This document shows positions 6,760 to 15,600 of a stretch of 17,182 bases of DNA, one piece after another. This DNA is from RGIG5270 sp045657185 (lineage in GTDB: Bacteria > Verrucomicrobiota > Lentisphaeria > Victivallales > Victivallaceae): positions 1 through 17,182 of the forward strand of contig JAZOSO010000106.1 in assembly GCA_045657185.1 (NCBI GenBank), in the 5' to 3' direction. The notes beneath the pieces are model-generated. The model saw only the letters and a list, made by a program, of their open reading frames with translations. It did no database searches and was not told the DNA's origin. The number at the start of each line of letters is the position of its first letter. The first letter of the stretch is position 1. Both the position numbers and the translations under genes were made by a program.

Positions 6760-8280
6760 ATGGGAAAAATTTTTGATACCGACAAAAAAATACGCCTCGG
6801 CATCTGGGGGCTCGGCAGAGGAACTGCTTTTCTGAAAGCGGCATCTGCACTGAACTATGAAATTACCGCAGGATGTGATTTTAACAAAAATTTAAGGGAC
6901 AAGTTTAAAGAAAACTGTCCCGATGCCGCCGTCACAGCGAATGAGGATGAATTTCTCAATACTCCCATGGATGCCGTACTTATTGCAACTTATTTTCCTG
7001 CTCATGCGGAACATACAATAAAAGCACTGGCACACGGTCTGCATGTTATGTGTGAGGTAAGTTCTTTTATGACGCCCGCCGAAGGTGTCAGAGTTGTTGA
7101 AGCAGTCGAAAAATCGGGAAAAGTTTATAATCTGCTTGAAAATTATCCGTTTACCAAAGAAAATTTTTATCTCGCAAAACTCTACCGTGAGGGATTTTTC
7201 GGAGAATTTCAATACGGAGAATTTGAATATCTCCATGACTGCCGCATACTCTCCTACTGTTATAATGCGCCGGATTCTCCGCCTGTTGAACCAACTTACA
7301 CAGCGCACTCATGGCGGTCAATTCTTGATTTTCACTATTACAATACCCATTCACTCGGCCCGCTGATGAAAATTACCAATCTGCGTCCCGTCTCGATTTA
7401 TGCGGAAGTCCCCTCCGTATCGCTCAGCGGTACCCTCCCCCGTACCAACTGGGGCAAGCCGTGTCCGTCTTTTATCAAAATGAGCAACGGCGGCATCATG
7501 CGCAACCTCTGCGGCTCAAGTACCAATAATTATCACATGGGCAAACGCTTCTGGGGAACACGCGCTGCGGCAGAGTCTCTTGAGGGCGAATTGAAACTGC
7601 GTGTCGGAGCATACGGCAGCGGTACTGTCATCAATGTTGAACCGCAATGGGCGGAACTCGGCAAAGAGGCTGACGAAAACGGTCACGGCGGCGGCGACTT
7701 CTGGGAATTGTATTATTTTGCCCGAGAAATCCTGTACGGCACGCCCGCCCCGTGGGACATTTACAGTGCATGCGATGTCACTCTTGCAGGAATAATGGCG
7801 GTCAAAAGCCACGAGTCAGGCGGCAAAGTTATGGAAATTCCTGACTTCCGCAACCTAAATATCCGGGAAAAATACCGCAATGACCATTTTAAAATGACTC
7901 AGCATATTGACCCGCAAGCAATTTTTCCGTCAGGACATAATACAGAAATCAGTTCAAAATTCAACTCTGTAATGCGTCTTTTGATACGCAAGACAATAAC
8001 TTTGCGTTCTGCCCTTGACGGTGCGGATATTTTTGAATTTGCCAAAAGCGACAAAGACAAACTGACTATTATCAAAAATATCCGTCAGGCAATCGCGGAA
8101 TTACCGGACTGGCAGACAATTTTTGAAGATGCAGAAAAAATTACTGCCGCTTATCCGGACTGTCCCGCCTCCTGTGCGCTCCAAACTCAGCTTGACAATG
8201 TCAATGCAGATTTTGCCGCAGGTCCCGATGCCCTGCAAAAAAAACTTGAAGATTATCTCAATAAATTTCTGGAAAAATAA
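6760..8280 (+). CDS. Gfo/Idh/MocA-family protein, GH109-like features
   Basis: A 506-residue protein with an N-terminal NAD(P)-binding Rossmann fold (GLGRG, 17-21) and an alpha/beta substrate domain, typical of the Gfo/Idh/MocA sugar oxidoreductase superfamily but longer by about 100 residues at the C-terminus. The usual catalytic EKP motif is replaced by E99-V-S, so the general-acid lysine is missing. Blocks such as LLENYPF, REGFFGE and YNTHSLGP (194-201) resemble, from memory, the NAD-dependent glycosidases of family GH109 (EVP, MMEN, THGIGP), so it may be a glycosidase or lyase, not a dehydrogenase. The reading frame is open from 6649, but AAGGAG (6747-6752) fixes the start at 6760. It is 12 bp upstream of the GNAT gene and probably controlled by the divergent AraC regulator. 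Confidence 0.85.
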   Translation: MGKIFDTDKKIRLGIWGLGRGTAFLKAASALNYEITAGCDFNKNLRDKFKENCPDAAVTANEDEFLNTPMDAVLIATYFPAHAEHTIKALAHGLHVMCEVSSFMTPAEGVRVVEAVEKSGKVYNLLENYPFTKENFYLAKLYREGFFGEFQYGEFEYLHDCRILSYCYNAPDSPPVEPTYTAHSWRSILDFHYYNTHSLGPLMKITNLRPVSIYAEVPSVSLSGTLPRTNWGKPCPSFIKMSNGGIMRNLCGSSTNNYHMGKRFWGTRAAAESLEGELKLRVGAYGSGTVINVEPQWAELGKEADENGHGGGDFWELYYFAREILYGTPAPWDIYSACDVTLAGIMAVKSHESGGKVMEIPDFRNLNIREKYRNDHFKMTQHIDPQAIFPSGHNTEISSKFNSVMRLLIRKTITLRSALDGADIFEFAKSDKDKLTIIKNIRQAIAELPDWQTIFEDAEKITAAYPDCPASCALQTQLDNVNADFAAGPDALQKKLEDYLNKFLEK

Positions 8281-8292
8281 AGGAACATTATT

Positions 8293-8862
8293 ATGCCTCA
8301 GCTCAAAATGCTTTTCAACGCCGCAAAAAATCCCCTCCCCGAACTTGAAATTGCCGACGGTTTTTACCTTGATACAATCAAAGACTCTGACCTTGACAAA
8401 TACAATGAACTCCGCAAATCCGTCAATTTCCCTGAATGGACAGCGGAATATCTGCAAACTTTCCGCAACAAAGTCCTCAATGATGCCATGTTTGTTATCA
8501 AAGAAAGAGGCACTGACCGCTTCTGCGCCGCCGCAACTGCAGAAAAAACCGACATGCCTGATTATCCGCAAATCGGCGTTCTCGGCTGGGTTATGACTCA
8601 TCCTGATTTCCGCGGACATCATCTCGGCAAAAGTGCAAGTGTCGCCGCCATGCACAAACTTTATCAGCAAGGCTACAAAACTTTTTCACTTCTGACCGAT
8701 GATTTCCGTTTGGCAGCAGTTAAAACCTACCTGAATCTTGACTGGCAGCCGTGGCTCTATCTTGAAGATATGCCAAGCCGCTGGCAAGCTCTGGCGGAAA
8801 AGCTCCAAATAGATTATGACAGCTTCGGCTGCATTCCTGAAAAAATCAACTTTCCTCTCTAA
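8293..8862 (+). CDS. GNAT-family N-acetyltransferase
   Basis: A 189-residue single-domain acetyltransferase. The acetyl-CoA pyrophosphate-binding motif A is clear as RGHHLGKS (107-114), preceded by the beta-4 strand GVLGWVMTHPDF. The later TDDFRLAAVKTYLNLDW (135-151) matches the C-terminal motif B region (asparagine/tyrosine helix) of GNATs, where the growing helix ends in a short beta strand. The first 40 residues are variable. The acceptor amine is unknown. It starts 12 bp after the Gfo/Idh/MocA gene with AAAGGAA before the ATG, so the two are almost certainly one operon. A partner acting on an amino sugar is an attractive but unproven idea. It is followed by an 88-bp AT-rich spacer without a strong terminator. 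Confidence 0.88.
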   Translation: MPQLKMLFNAAKNPLPELEIADGFYLDTIKDSDLDKYNELRKSVNFPEWTAEYLQTFRNKVLNDAMFVIKERGTDRFCAAATAEKTDMPDYPQIGVLGWVMTHPDFRGHHLGKSASVAAMHKLYQQGYKTFSLLTDDFRLAAVKTYLNLDWQPWLYLEDMPSRWQALAEKLQIDYDSFGCIPEKINFPL

Positions 8863-8867
8863 AAACC

Positions 8868-8950
8868 TTGATTTTTCAAAATTCCGTGCTAACTTATCAT
8901 AATTAATGCGAATTATTCGTATAAAAAATGTATAAATTAAGCAGGTTTTT
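8868..8950 (+). promoter_or_regulatory. Spacer with weak promoter and small palindrome
   Basis: The AT-rich spacer before the phosphoesterase pair has TTGATT (8868-8873) as a possible -35 box, but only poor -10 matches follow at the right distance. A small palindrome CGAAT-T-ATTCG (8909-8919) could be an operator. CAGG five bases before the ATG at 8951 is a weak ribosome site. Confidence 0.25.
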
Positions 8951-10894
8951 ATGAAAAATAAACTTTTTTCCGCTATTACAGCAGGCATTGTATGTCTCGC
9001 TGCAGGTTGTCAAAATCCTCAAGCAGAGCAAGGAAATACACAAATGAAAAAGGCATACACCCCTCCGTTCAAAAACGCAAATGTCTCCTATACCGCAAAC
9101 AAAGTAACCAAAGCCATCGCAGTACCGCTGGTAAATGATGATTTCAAATTCGGAAGCGGCATGACCGACCCCATCTGGGCAAAAGCCGCTGTTGCCGAGG
9201 ACTTTGAACCCTACAAAAAGAAGAGTCTTGACAAACCGTCAAAAATGGCTCTTTTCCGTACTGCTGATGCTCTTGTTATCGGTTTCTTTTTTGAAGAAGA
9301 ACCAGGAAAAATCAAGCGTCAGCAAAATTCAAAAGCCTCTCCCTGGTCAGGCGATTTGGCTGAAATCCATTTCGGCGCAATGGAACCGGACCCGTGGCTC
9401 ATGCAGCTCGGCGTCGGTGTCGCCGGCAACCGTTTTGACAGTACCGGACATCTTGAACGCTGGAAATCAAAAGTATTTGTCAATGAAAAAGGCTGGGGCG
9501 CAGAATTGATGATTGACAATTCAGCTCTCCGTCTCACCGAAGGCGGTTTCCGTTTCAACCTCTGCCGTCAGGCCATGAACCGCAATGAGCTTTCCTGCTG
9601 GAGCATGCTCCGCGCCCGTTTCCATGAAGTTGAAAACTTCGGCGAACTGCTTTTTACTGATTACTCAAATGCTTTTGCTATGCGCTACGGCATCAATATT
9701 CCCGATATGACCAGAGAACAGTTTGAACAGCTCTCCGCCAAACGCGCAATTCCCGCCCAGAAAGTCACCCACGGTCCTTTCCTCAGCAATCCGACCGAAA
9801 ATTCCGTCTCTATCGCATGGGCTACCGCCGGCAAAGTTCCTTCATACATTGAATTCCGCGAAAAAGGTTCCAATGCCGTCCCCCGCAAAGCTTTTTCAGG
9901 TAAACTTCACGGTATTCTCGGTCACAACACCCAGCATCTCGCCGTGCTTGACAATCTTACTCCCGGCAAAGAGTATGAATATGAAATCTTTACCATGTCT
10001 CCTGTTGCTCTGAAATCTGTTTCAACAAAAATCAAACGCTGTTTCAAAATGCCTGAGGCAAAAGAACAGAATTTCTCTTTCATCGCCTCCAGCGATATCC
10101 ATTCCGATGTCGCATTTCTCCGCGGAATCTGCAAAACTGAAGCAGGCAAAAAGGCAGCTTTCCATGTGGTTATGGGTGACTTGCTGAGCCACGCCGCAGG
10201 ACCTGAAGCTCTCTATAACGGCATTATTGACCCCATGGTTATTGAGGAACAGAAAGACGCTTATGACCGTCCTATGCTTTTCGCCCGCGGCAACCATGAA
10301 CAGTGGGGTGTTTATGCCTCTGATTATTTCAATGTTCTGCGTCATCCGACGGACAAAACCTATTACACATTCAATTACGGCGATGTATTTTTCATTGTTC
10401 TTGACACCGGCAATGATTTTATGGACTCATCCAAAAACATCTTCTTTTCCAGCAAAGAACTGCTTGCTGAACAGATTGAATTTCTCAAGAAAGTTGAAAA
10501 AACCGACGCATACCGCAATGCCAAATACCGTGTTGTTTTCCAGCACATTCCGCCGCTGTCTGCCAAAATGGATTTTTACAGTCAATTCCATGCTTTGCTC
10601 AAGCCGCTGACAACATCCGTCACTCCGCCTGATGCAATTCTCTGCGGTCACATTCACGCATATATGCGACTGGATGCCAACTCAAACCGCTACCATGAAA
10701 AATCAACGGCAAGACACTGCAAAAAAAGCCCGATTACCACACCGCTTCCCTGCACTATGCTGGTCAATTCCAACAATACCGCACTCGATTGCCGTGTTTC
10801 TCCGGAAAAACTCGAAATCGTCGTTTTCGTTCCCGATAAAGACGGTAAAGTCCGCGAAGTCGTTGACACAATTACCATCAAACCCAAGAAATAA
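8951..10894 (+). CDS. CBM9-like / phosphoesterase lipoprotein
   Basis: A 647-residue secreted protein. The signal peptide ends in lipobox LAAG-C20, so it is probably an acylated, membrane-anchored lipoprotein. About residues 50-245 resemble a carbohydrate-binding module family 9/DOMON-like beta sandwich (PIWAKA, then GDLAEIHFGA and the GWGAELMID strands). Residues 265-360 look like the fibronectin-III-like N-domain of purple acid phosphatases (GPFLSNPTENSVSIAWAT). The rest is a calcineurin-like phosphoesterase with all metal motifs: D382-I-H384, GD410, GNHE (447-450), QH532 and GHIH (566-569). It would act on phosphate esters outside the cytoplasm, perhaps bound to a glycan through its first domain. 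Substrate is unknown. A second phosphoesterase lipoprotein follows after 29 bp, so the pair may share a transcript. Confidence 0.85.
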   Translation: MKNKLFSAITAGIVCLAAGCQNPQAEQGNTQMKKAYTPPFKNANVSYTANKVTKAIAVPLVNDDFKFGSGMTDPIWAKAAVAEDFEPYKKKSLDKPSKMALFRTADALVIGFFFEEEPGKIKRQQNSKASPWSGDLAEIHFGAMEPDPWLMQLGVGVAGNRFDSTGHLERWKSKVFVNEKGWGAELMIDNSALRLTEGGFRFNLCRQAMNRNELSCWSMLRARFHEVENFGELLFTDYSNAFAMRYGINIPDMTREQFEQLSAKRAIPAQKVTHGPFLSNPTENSVSIAWATAGKVPSYIEFREKGSNAVPRKAFSGKLHGILGHNTQHLAVLDNLTPGKEYEYEIFTMSPVALKSVSTKIKRCFKMPEAKEQNFSFIASSDIHSDVAFLRGICKTEAGKKAAFHVVMGDLLSHAAGPEALYNGIIDPMVIEEQKDAYDRPMLFARGNHEQWGVYASDYFNVLRHPTDKTYYTFNYGDVFFIVLDTGNDFMDSSKNIFFSSKELLAEQIEFLKKVEKTDAYRNAKYRVVFQHIPPLSAKMDFYSQFHALLKPLTTSVTPPDAILCGHIHAYMRLDANSNRYHEKSTARHCKKSPITTPLPCTMLVNSNNTALDCRVSPEKLEIVVFVPDKDGKVREVVDTITIKPKK

Positions 10895-10923
10895 TATATT
10901 TATAACCGCCTGATAAAATAAAG

Positions 10924-12054
10924 ATGAAAAAGATTTTACTTTCATTGTTTTCATGCCTGTTTTTCTCAAGTTGTGCAATCAACGCGCAGAAAACTGCCGC
11001 AGCTCCGGTAACAAATACAGCTGCACCTGAAAAAAACGCAGTATATCAACCTCCGAAACTTGAAAATCCGCAGTCATGGTCAATGATTGTAGTCCCCGAT
11101 GTGCAGGGGTATATCAAATACAGACGCAATTACGGTATTCTTGAAATTATGAATGCCTGGATTGTTGACAATCGTGCGCCTCTGCGAATTGAACAGGTAC
11201 TTTTTACGGGGGATTTGACCAACCGTAATGATACGCCTATGCCCGATGCGGTCAATAACCTGGTTTCCGAAGAGCAGTGGAAAGCCTTTTCCCGTGCCGC
11301 AGAGCGTCTGGACGGTGAAGTTCCTTATGTTCTCTGCACCGGCAACCATGACCACGGTCCGGGAAATTCGGAAAACCGCAGGTCTTTTTTCGGGAAATAT
11401 TTCCCGACTGACCGCAATCCGTTGTCACGCCGTCAGCTTGTCGGCTGCAAAGCAAATGCTTTCGGTATCAGCACTCTTGAAAATGCCGCTTATGAATTTA
11501 CCGCACCGCATCCTGACAACCGCAAATTTCTGGTTATCAGCTTGCAGTTCGCACCTACTGACGATGATTTGAAGTGGGCGAAACAAATTGCAGACGCTCC
11601 CCGCTTTAAAAACCATATCGGAATTTTGCTTACTCATTCTTACCTCAACCGCAGAGGAAAACGAGTTAATCAGGAAGATTATGAAGTAAACAAAACCGGC
11701 GGCAATGAAGGCGAAAAGATTTTCAAAAAGCTCGTTTATCCCGCAAAAAACATCCGTCTTGTAGTCTGCGGACACATTGCCCTTGATGATTTATGGCATG
11801 GCGGCATTGCATTTTCCGTTGACAAAAATTCAAGCGGCAAAAGCGTAGCCCAGATGGCTTTCAATACCCAGTCAATCGGCGGCGGCAGAACGGGTTCCGG
11901 CGGTGACGGCTGGCTCAGATGGCTGGAGTTCATGCCTGACAGAAAAACTGTCAAAGCCCGCACCTTCTCACCCTTTTTCTCACTCTCTCCCTCAACCCGC
12001 CATCTCGCATGGAAACACGATGAATTAAGTGAATTCACTTTTGAGATTGAATAA
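10924..12054 (+). CDS. Metallophosphoesterase lipoprotein
   Basis: A 376-residue calcineurin-like phosphoesterase. The N-terminus has a lipoprotein signal with lipobox FSS-C17, followed by an Ala/Pro/Thr-rich linker (18-50). Metal-site motifs are PDVQG (58-62), GDLTN (96-100), GNHD (140-143), THS with H238 and CGH (282-284). The first motif is D-x-Q in place of D-x-H, as in a subgroup of extracellular phosphoesterases with PDTQ, and the final GHxH ends as GHIA, lacking the second histidine. It is related to, but shorter than, the preceding protein and lacks the carbohydrate-binding and fibronectin-like parts. Whether it is active on nucleotides, phospholipids or phosphoproteins cannot be told. 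The ribosome site is weak (AAAG). A strong terminator follows directly. Confidence 0.85.
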   Translation: MKKILLSLFSCLFFSSCAINAQKTAAAPVTNTAAPEKNAVYQPPKLENPQSWSMIVVPDVQGYIKYRRNYGILEIMNAWIVDNRAPLRIEQVLFTGDLTNRNDTPMPDAVNNLVSEEQWKAFSRAAERLDGEVPYVLCTGNHDHGPGNSENRRSFFGKYFPTDRNPLSRRQLVGCKANAFGISTLENAAYEFTAPHPDNRKFLVISLQFAPTDDDLKWAKQIADAPRFKNHIGILLTHSYLNRRGKRVNQEDYEVNKTGGNEGEKIFKKLVYPAKNIRLVVCGHIALDDLWHGGIAFSVDKNSSGKSVAQMAFNTQSIGGGRTGSGGDGWLRWLEFMPDRKTVKARTFSPFFSLSPSTRHLAWKHDELSEFTFEIE

Positions 12055-12060
12055 TAAAAA

Positions 12061-12128
12061 GCGGTAAATCATATACAAATTTCCGGCGGTTAAACATATA
12101 TTTGTTCAACCGCCGTTTTTCTTACCGC
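12061..12128 (+). terminator. Nested intrinsic terminator after the phosphoesterase pair
   Basis: CGGCGGTT (12084-12091) pairs perfectly with AACCGCCG (12108-12115), extended inside by AACA/TGTT with one mismatch, and is followed by TTTTT (12116-12120). This is a textbook rho-independent terminator seven codons past the phosphoesterase stop. A second perfect arm pair, GCGGTAA (12061-12067) with TTACCGC (12122-12128), encloses it, so the whole region could fold into one long rod. Confidence 0.85.
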
Positions 12129-12170
12129 AAACTGCCCTGCTCTCGCCTGTCCGTCAATTCTAAAATAAAT

Positions 12171-12420
12171 GCTTTGTTCCCAATATGTGGAGATAGCTGT
12201 ATCTTGTGCTTTTTTGCAGGGGCTTACGCCGCCCCTGCACCCGGCGCCGGGTACGACCCGGTGCGATGTGACGCTGGCGCGAGAATGTCAGCGGCCGGAT
12301 GATGTCAGGCTGTTTTTCGGCGGAATGTTCGTTTTGTCCCTCCTCTTTTTTGAGGAGTGACAAATCAAATCTTCCGCCCGACTTCGCCACAATTGAAGGA
12401 GAGCAAGCTCTCTTTTTGTA
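12171..12420 (+). repeat. Structured intergenic element, copy B
   Basis: A non-coding, folded element homologous to 16765-17052. In order: a 27-nt head (12171-12197) matching the other copy at 20 positions; T6 then hairpin GCAGGGGC/GCCCCTGC (12216-12238); a GC-rich hairpin CCGGGT-ACG-ACCCGG (12246-12260); box GTGACGCTGGCGCG (12268-12281); box GTCAGGCT (12304-12311); a 27-nt imperfect hairpin (arms 12319-12345 and 12352-12378, T6 loop); and a GAGAG/CTCTC hairpin with T5 (12399-12417). It is much richer in GC than the flanks. The sequence and arm-to-arm changes between copies keep base pairing, which favours a real RNA or DNA structure. Function is unknown. Confidence 0.75.
12399..12417 (+). 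terminator. Terminator-like hairpin at end of element copy B
   Basis: GAGAG-CAAG-CTCTC followed by TTTTT. It would end a + strand transcript of the structured element and matches in position the GGGGGGAGA/TCTCCCCCC hairpin of the other copy (17006-17052). This is consistent with the element being transcribed rightwards as a small RNA. Confidence 0.45.
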
Positions 12421-12482
12421 TGCTGTCACATTGGCATACCCCGTTGTAAAAATACACTTTGAGATTTTGCCAAGGCGATAGC
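12418..12482. repeat. Spacer with GTATGC/GCATAC hairpin
   Basis: A small hairpin GTATGC (12418-12423) / GCATAC (12434-12439) is followed by about 40 bp in which I see no gene, repeat or site. It separates the main element from the hairpins that precede the end of hrpA. Confidence 0.3.
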
Positions 12483-12528
12483 AAATAAAAGGCGATAAGA
12501 CGCCCCGTGTTTTGCTTACGCAAAACAC
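12483..12528 (-). terminator. Paired hairpins downstream of hrpA
   Basis: Read on the - strand, a 9-bp perfect hairpin (12507-12528, GTGTTTTGC with GCAAAACAC, TTAC/GTAA loop) is followed by a GGCG/CGCC hairpin (12491-12504) and TTTTATTTG. This could end hrpA transcription about 100 bp past its stop. The GGCG/CGCC hairpin with its TAAAA flank is also a degenerate form of the apical module at 241-265 and 16944-16966, so its origin may be the repeat family. Confidence 0.4.
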
Positions 12529-12626
12529 TATACCCCAAACCCCTCAATTTTTTATTCTCAAAAATAATTTCATTATCTACCCTCAATGGGAACAGAGCGA
12601 AAGCAAAAAAGCAAAAAAACAGCCGT

Positions 12627-15600
12627 TCAGCGTTTGCGGGCGAGAGTCGGAGCGAAAAGGCGGATTTGTTTTTCTTCTGCAAGAAGATATTTATTGAACA
12701 AAGTTTCATCGGAGCAGACTTCTGCGGCCCCTTTTTCATAAAAAGGAGCGATTTCGTCAATAATTTCAGCGGATTTCTCACGGTCTTTGCCAATATTGCC
12801 CGCCATTTTGTCGGCGCGGATTTTCAGAGCTTTCAGATAGCGCGGAATTTCAGCCCACAAAGCACGGCGGCGCAAAAATCCGTCAGCAAAATAAAAATCA
12901 AGCTGATTTTGAATTTCATCTTTTGAAGTTTCTCCGTTGCGGGTACGGCGGCAGAAGTGCTTGATTTCGTCAATCAATGCAGAACATTGTTCGATTTGAG
13001 ACATTTCATTCAGCAGAGATTGATAGACATTTTCCCGTATGTAAGGTTTGAAATTCTCCCATTGAGCTGAATTGCGGATACTTAAAAAATCATCCTGCAA
13101 AGTTGCGGCAACCGCATTTTCAAGAACATGTTCTTTGTAATCGCCATACTCAATAAACATGCCGAGAAGCACATTCTTTTCAAATTTAACTGAACGCAAA
13201 AGGTTGCGGACAAGCCCGTTTTCCTCAAGAATAAACAGACGAACCAATCCTTGCAAATGCTGATTTGCCGCCTCATTTTCCTTGACAAAATAGCGTATCG
13301 CCACACTGTCATTTTCATCAGTCAAAGCGCCGTATCCCTTGTGGTCCGGACCGACTGAAATATGTTCCGGCACCTCCTGCAGCGGAAAAACAGTATATTT
13401 TTCCTGTCGGCGGTTATTACCTGTAAGCTGACCGATGCGGCGGATGCGGTTTTCTGCCAATTCACGGACAATGCGGCGAACCCTCCCCCGATCATCAAGA
13501 ACAGCAATTTTCATATTGAGAAATTCAGGCAGCTGTACATTTTCCCAAATATCAGTATCAATTTCAAGTTCATGTATTTCACGCAGGTAATCCCGCAAAA
13601 CTTCCGAAAAAGCAACATCTTTCAAATGCGGATGCTCACGGTAAAAATCCATAAAAAGCTCAAGCGATTCATTGAACGGCTGAAGAGCTTTCCGCAATTC
13701 TTTCGGCATTGCCCGCCAGAAACGCTCCGTTTTCTCCATTATATATCCCGGCACCAAATGTTCAAGCCATACAGCAGGTATCTCATTAAGCTCTTTTTCA
13801 GGAACAAGTGCAGTAACTCCGTCATCCTCCTCGCCGGGTTCAAATTTGTAAATCAAACGCCAACGGAAATTTCCAAGCCGCCAGTAAGCAGGAAAATCCC
13901 CTTGCGGAACAACAGGTGCATGAACGCCGAATTCTGAATGTTTCAGCGGCGTATAATCTTTTTTATCACGCTCAAAATTCAACAGCAGATTTTTGACCGA
14001 AAAACAATTCTGCGGCAGAACCTCATCGAAATATTCACACAAAGTCTCCTCATCCACCAGCAAATCTTCACGGCGCAAACACTTTTCCAAACGGCGCAGC
14101 TCACGATATTTCTGCATATATTTGTCCGTCCATGAACCGTTGGCTGCGATATTTCCGCGCGCCAGAGCCTCTTCAATAAAAATTCTTCTGCTTTCTGCGG
14201 GATTGATATTGCCGTAATGCACACGCTTGCCGCTCTGAATAACATGTTTGCCGAAAGTCTGTTTCTCAAGTGCATAAACAAAACCTTTATCAGGATTGAA
14301 ATTTATTGAAGAATACGACTTTTTCAAAAGCTGCGGCGATGTCAAAAGCAGATATTCAGGATTTATCTCTGCATTGAAAAGTGAGTAAAGATTTTTTGTT
14401 TCAAGCAGATGAAAGAACAGAATCCATTCAGGTTTCTGTTTGAGTTTTGACAATGCAGAGGACGGAAAGCATTGAAATTTACGCCCCTGCATATCCTCAT
14501 ATTCACGCTTCTCGGCGTTCCAATGTCCGAGGTTGCGGGGCAAACCCGCAAGAATGGCAATATGGAAATTTTCTCGGTCAAATTTTTCAAAATCAACTTC
14601 ACCGCGCAAAGTTTTATCCTTGCCGATAGCGTCAAGAGTCAACTCTTCAACCAGATTGCGCCAATCACGCATACGGCGGTAATTGAGATAATTATCTTTA
14701 CAGAAACGGCGCAAAGCTCCGTTGCTTGAAGCATTTTTTTCCGTCTCACACCAGAGATTTATAATTGTGTTGAAATCTGAAGTTTCATCTTTGAATTTTT
14801 TATGTGCAGTATCCGCCTGCGTCTGTTTATCAAGCGGTCTTTCACGCGGGTCAACTATTGAAAGAAATGCACCGCAAACGATAGTTTCATCCAAGACCTT
14901 GCGTTTTTCCCCCTCAATCAGAATACGCCCCAGATGCGGGTCAAGCGGAATTTGCGCAAGTTCAGTTCCGATATCGGTCAATTTGCCGTCAGCAGTCAAT
15001 GCTCCGATTTCTTTCAACATGCGTTCACCTGAGCGTATTGCGCCTATGTTAGGCTTGTCAAGCATGGGAAATTCACTCAAAGGCGGCAAATTCAAATAAG
15101 CCATCTGCAAAATAACTCCGCTCAATGAACTGCGCATAATTTCAGGCGTTGTAAACTCTGCCGCCCCAACCCATTCATCTTCAGTATAGAGGTGAAAACA
15201 TACCCCGTTGCTCAAACGGCCGCATCGTCCGCGACGCTGCATAATGGCACTTTTGCTGACAAAAACAGTTGACAATTCCTGAATTCCTGTTGAACTGTTG
15301 TACGAACTGCGGCGTACCAACCCGGAATCAACAACATAACGGATATTCGGCAAAGTAAGCGAAGTTTCAGCAACATTAGTCGCCAGAATTACACGGCGTT
15401 TTGAACCGCGTCTGAAAACCTTCTGCTGTTCCTGCGATGAAAGTCTGCCGAAAAGCGGCAATATTTCCCAATTTTTGCGTTCTCCGAGCGAGTCAGCAAT
15501 TTCACGGATTTCACGCTCACCGGGGAGAAAAACCAATACATCTCCTGAATTTTCCAGTTTGGCAATTTCGTCCAGAGCCATTTCAACAGATGCCGCCAAA

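Noticed and set aside
12169..12360. Open frames across the structured element
   Set aside because: They run through inverted repeats and a T6 run, have no ribosome site, and their peptides are Cys/Pro-rich low-complexity with no family likeness.
12365..12793. A 142-codon frame on the - strand overlapping the end of hrpA
   Set aside because: It lies partly in hrpA in another frame and partly in hairpins, with no recognisable domain.
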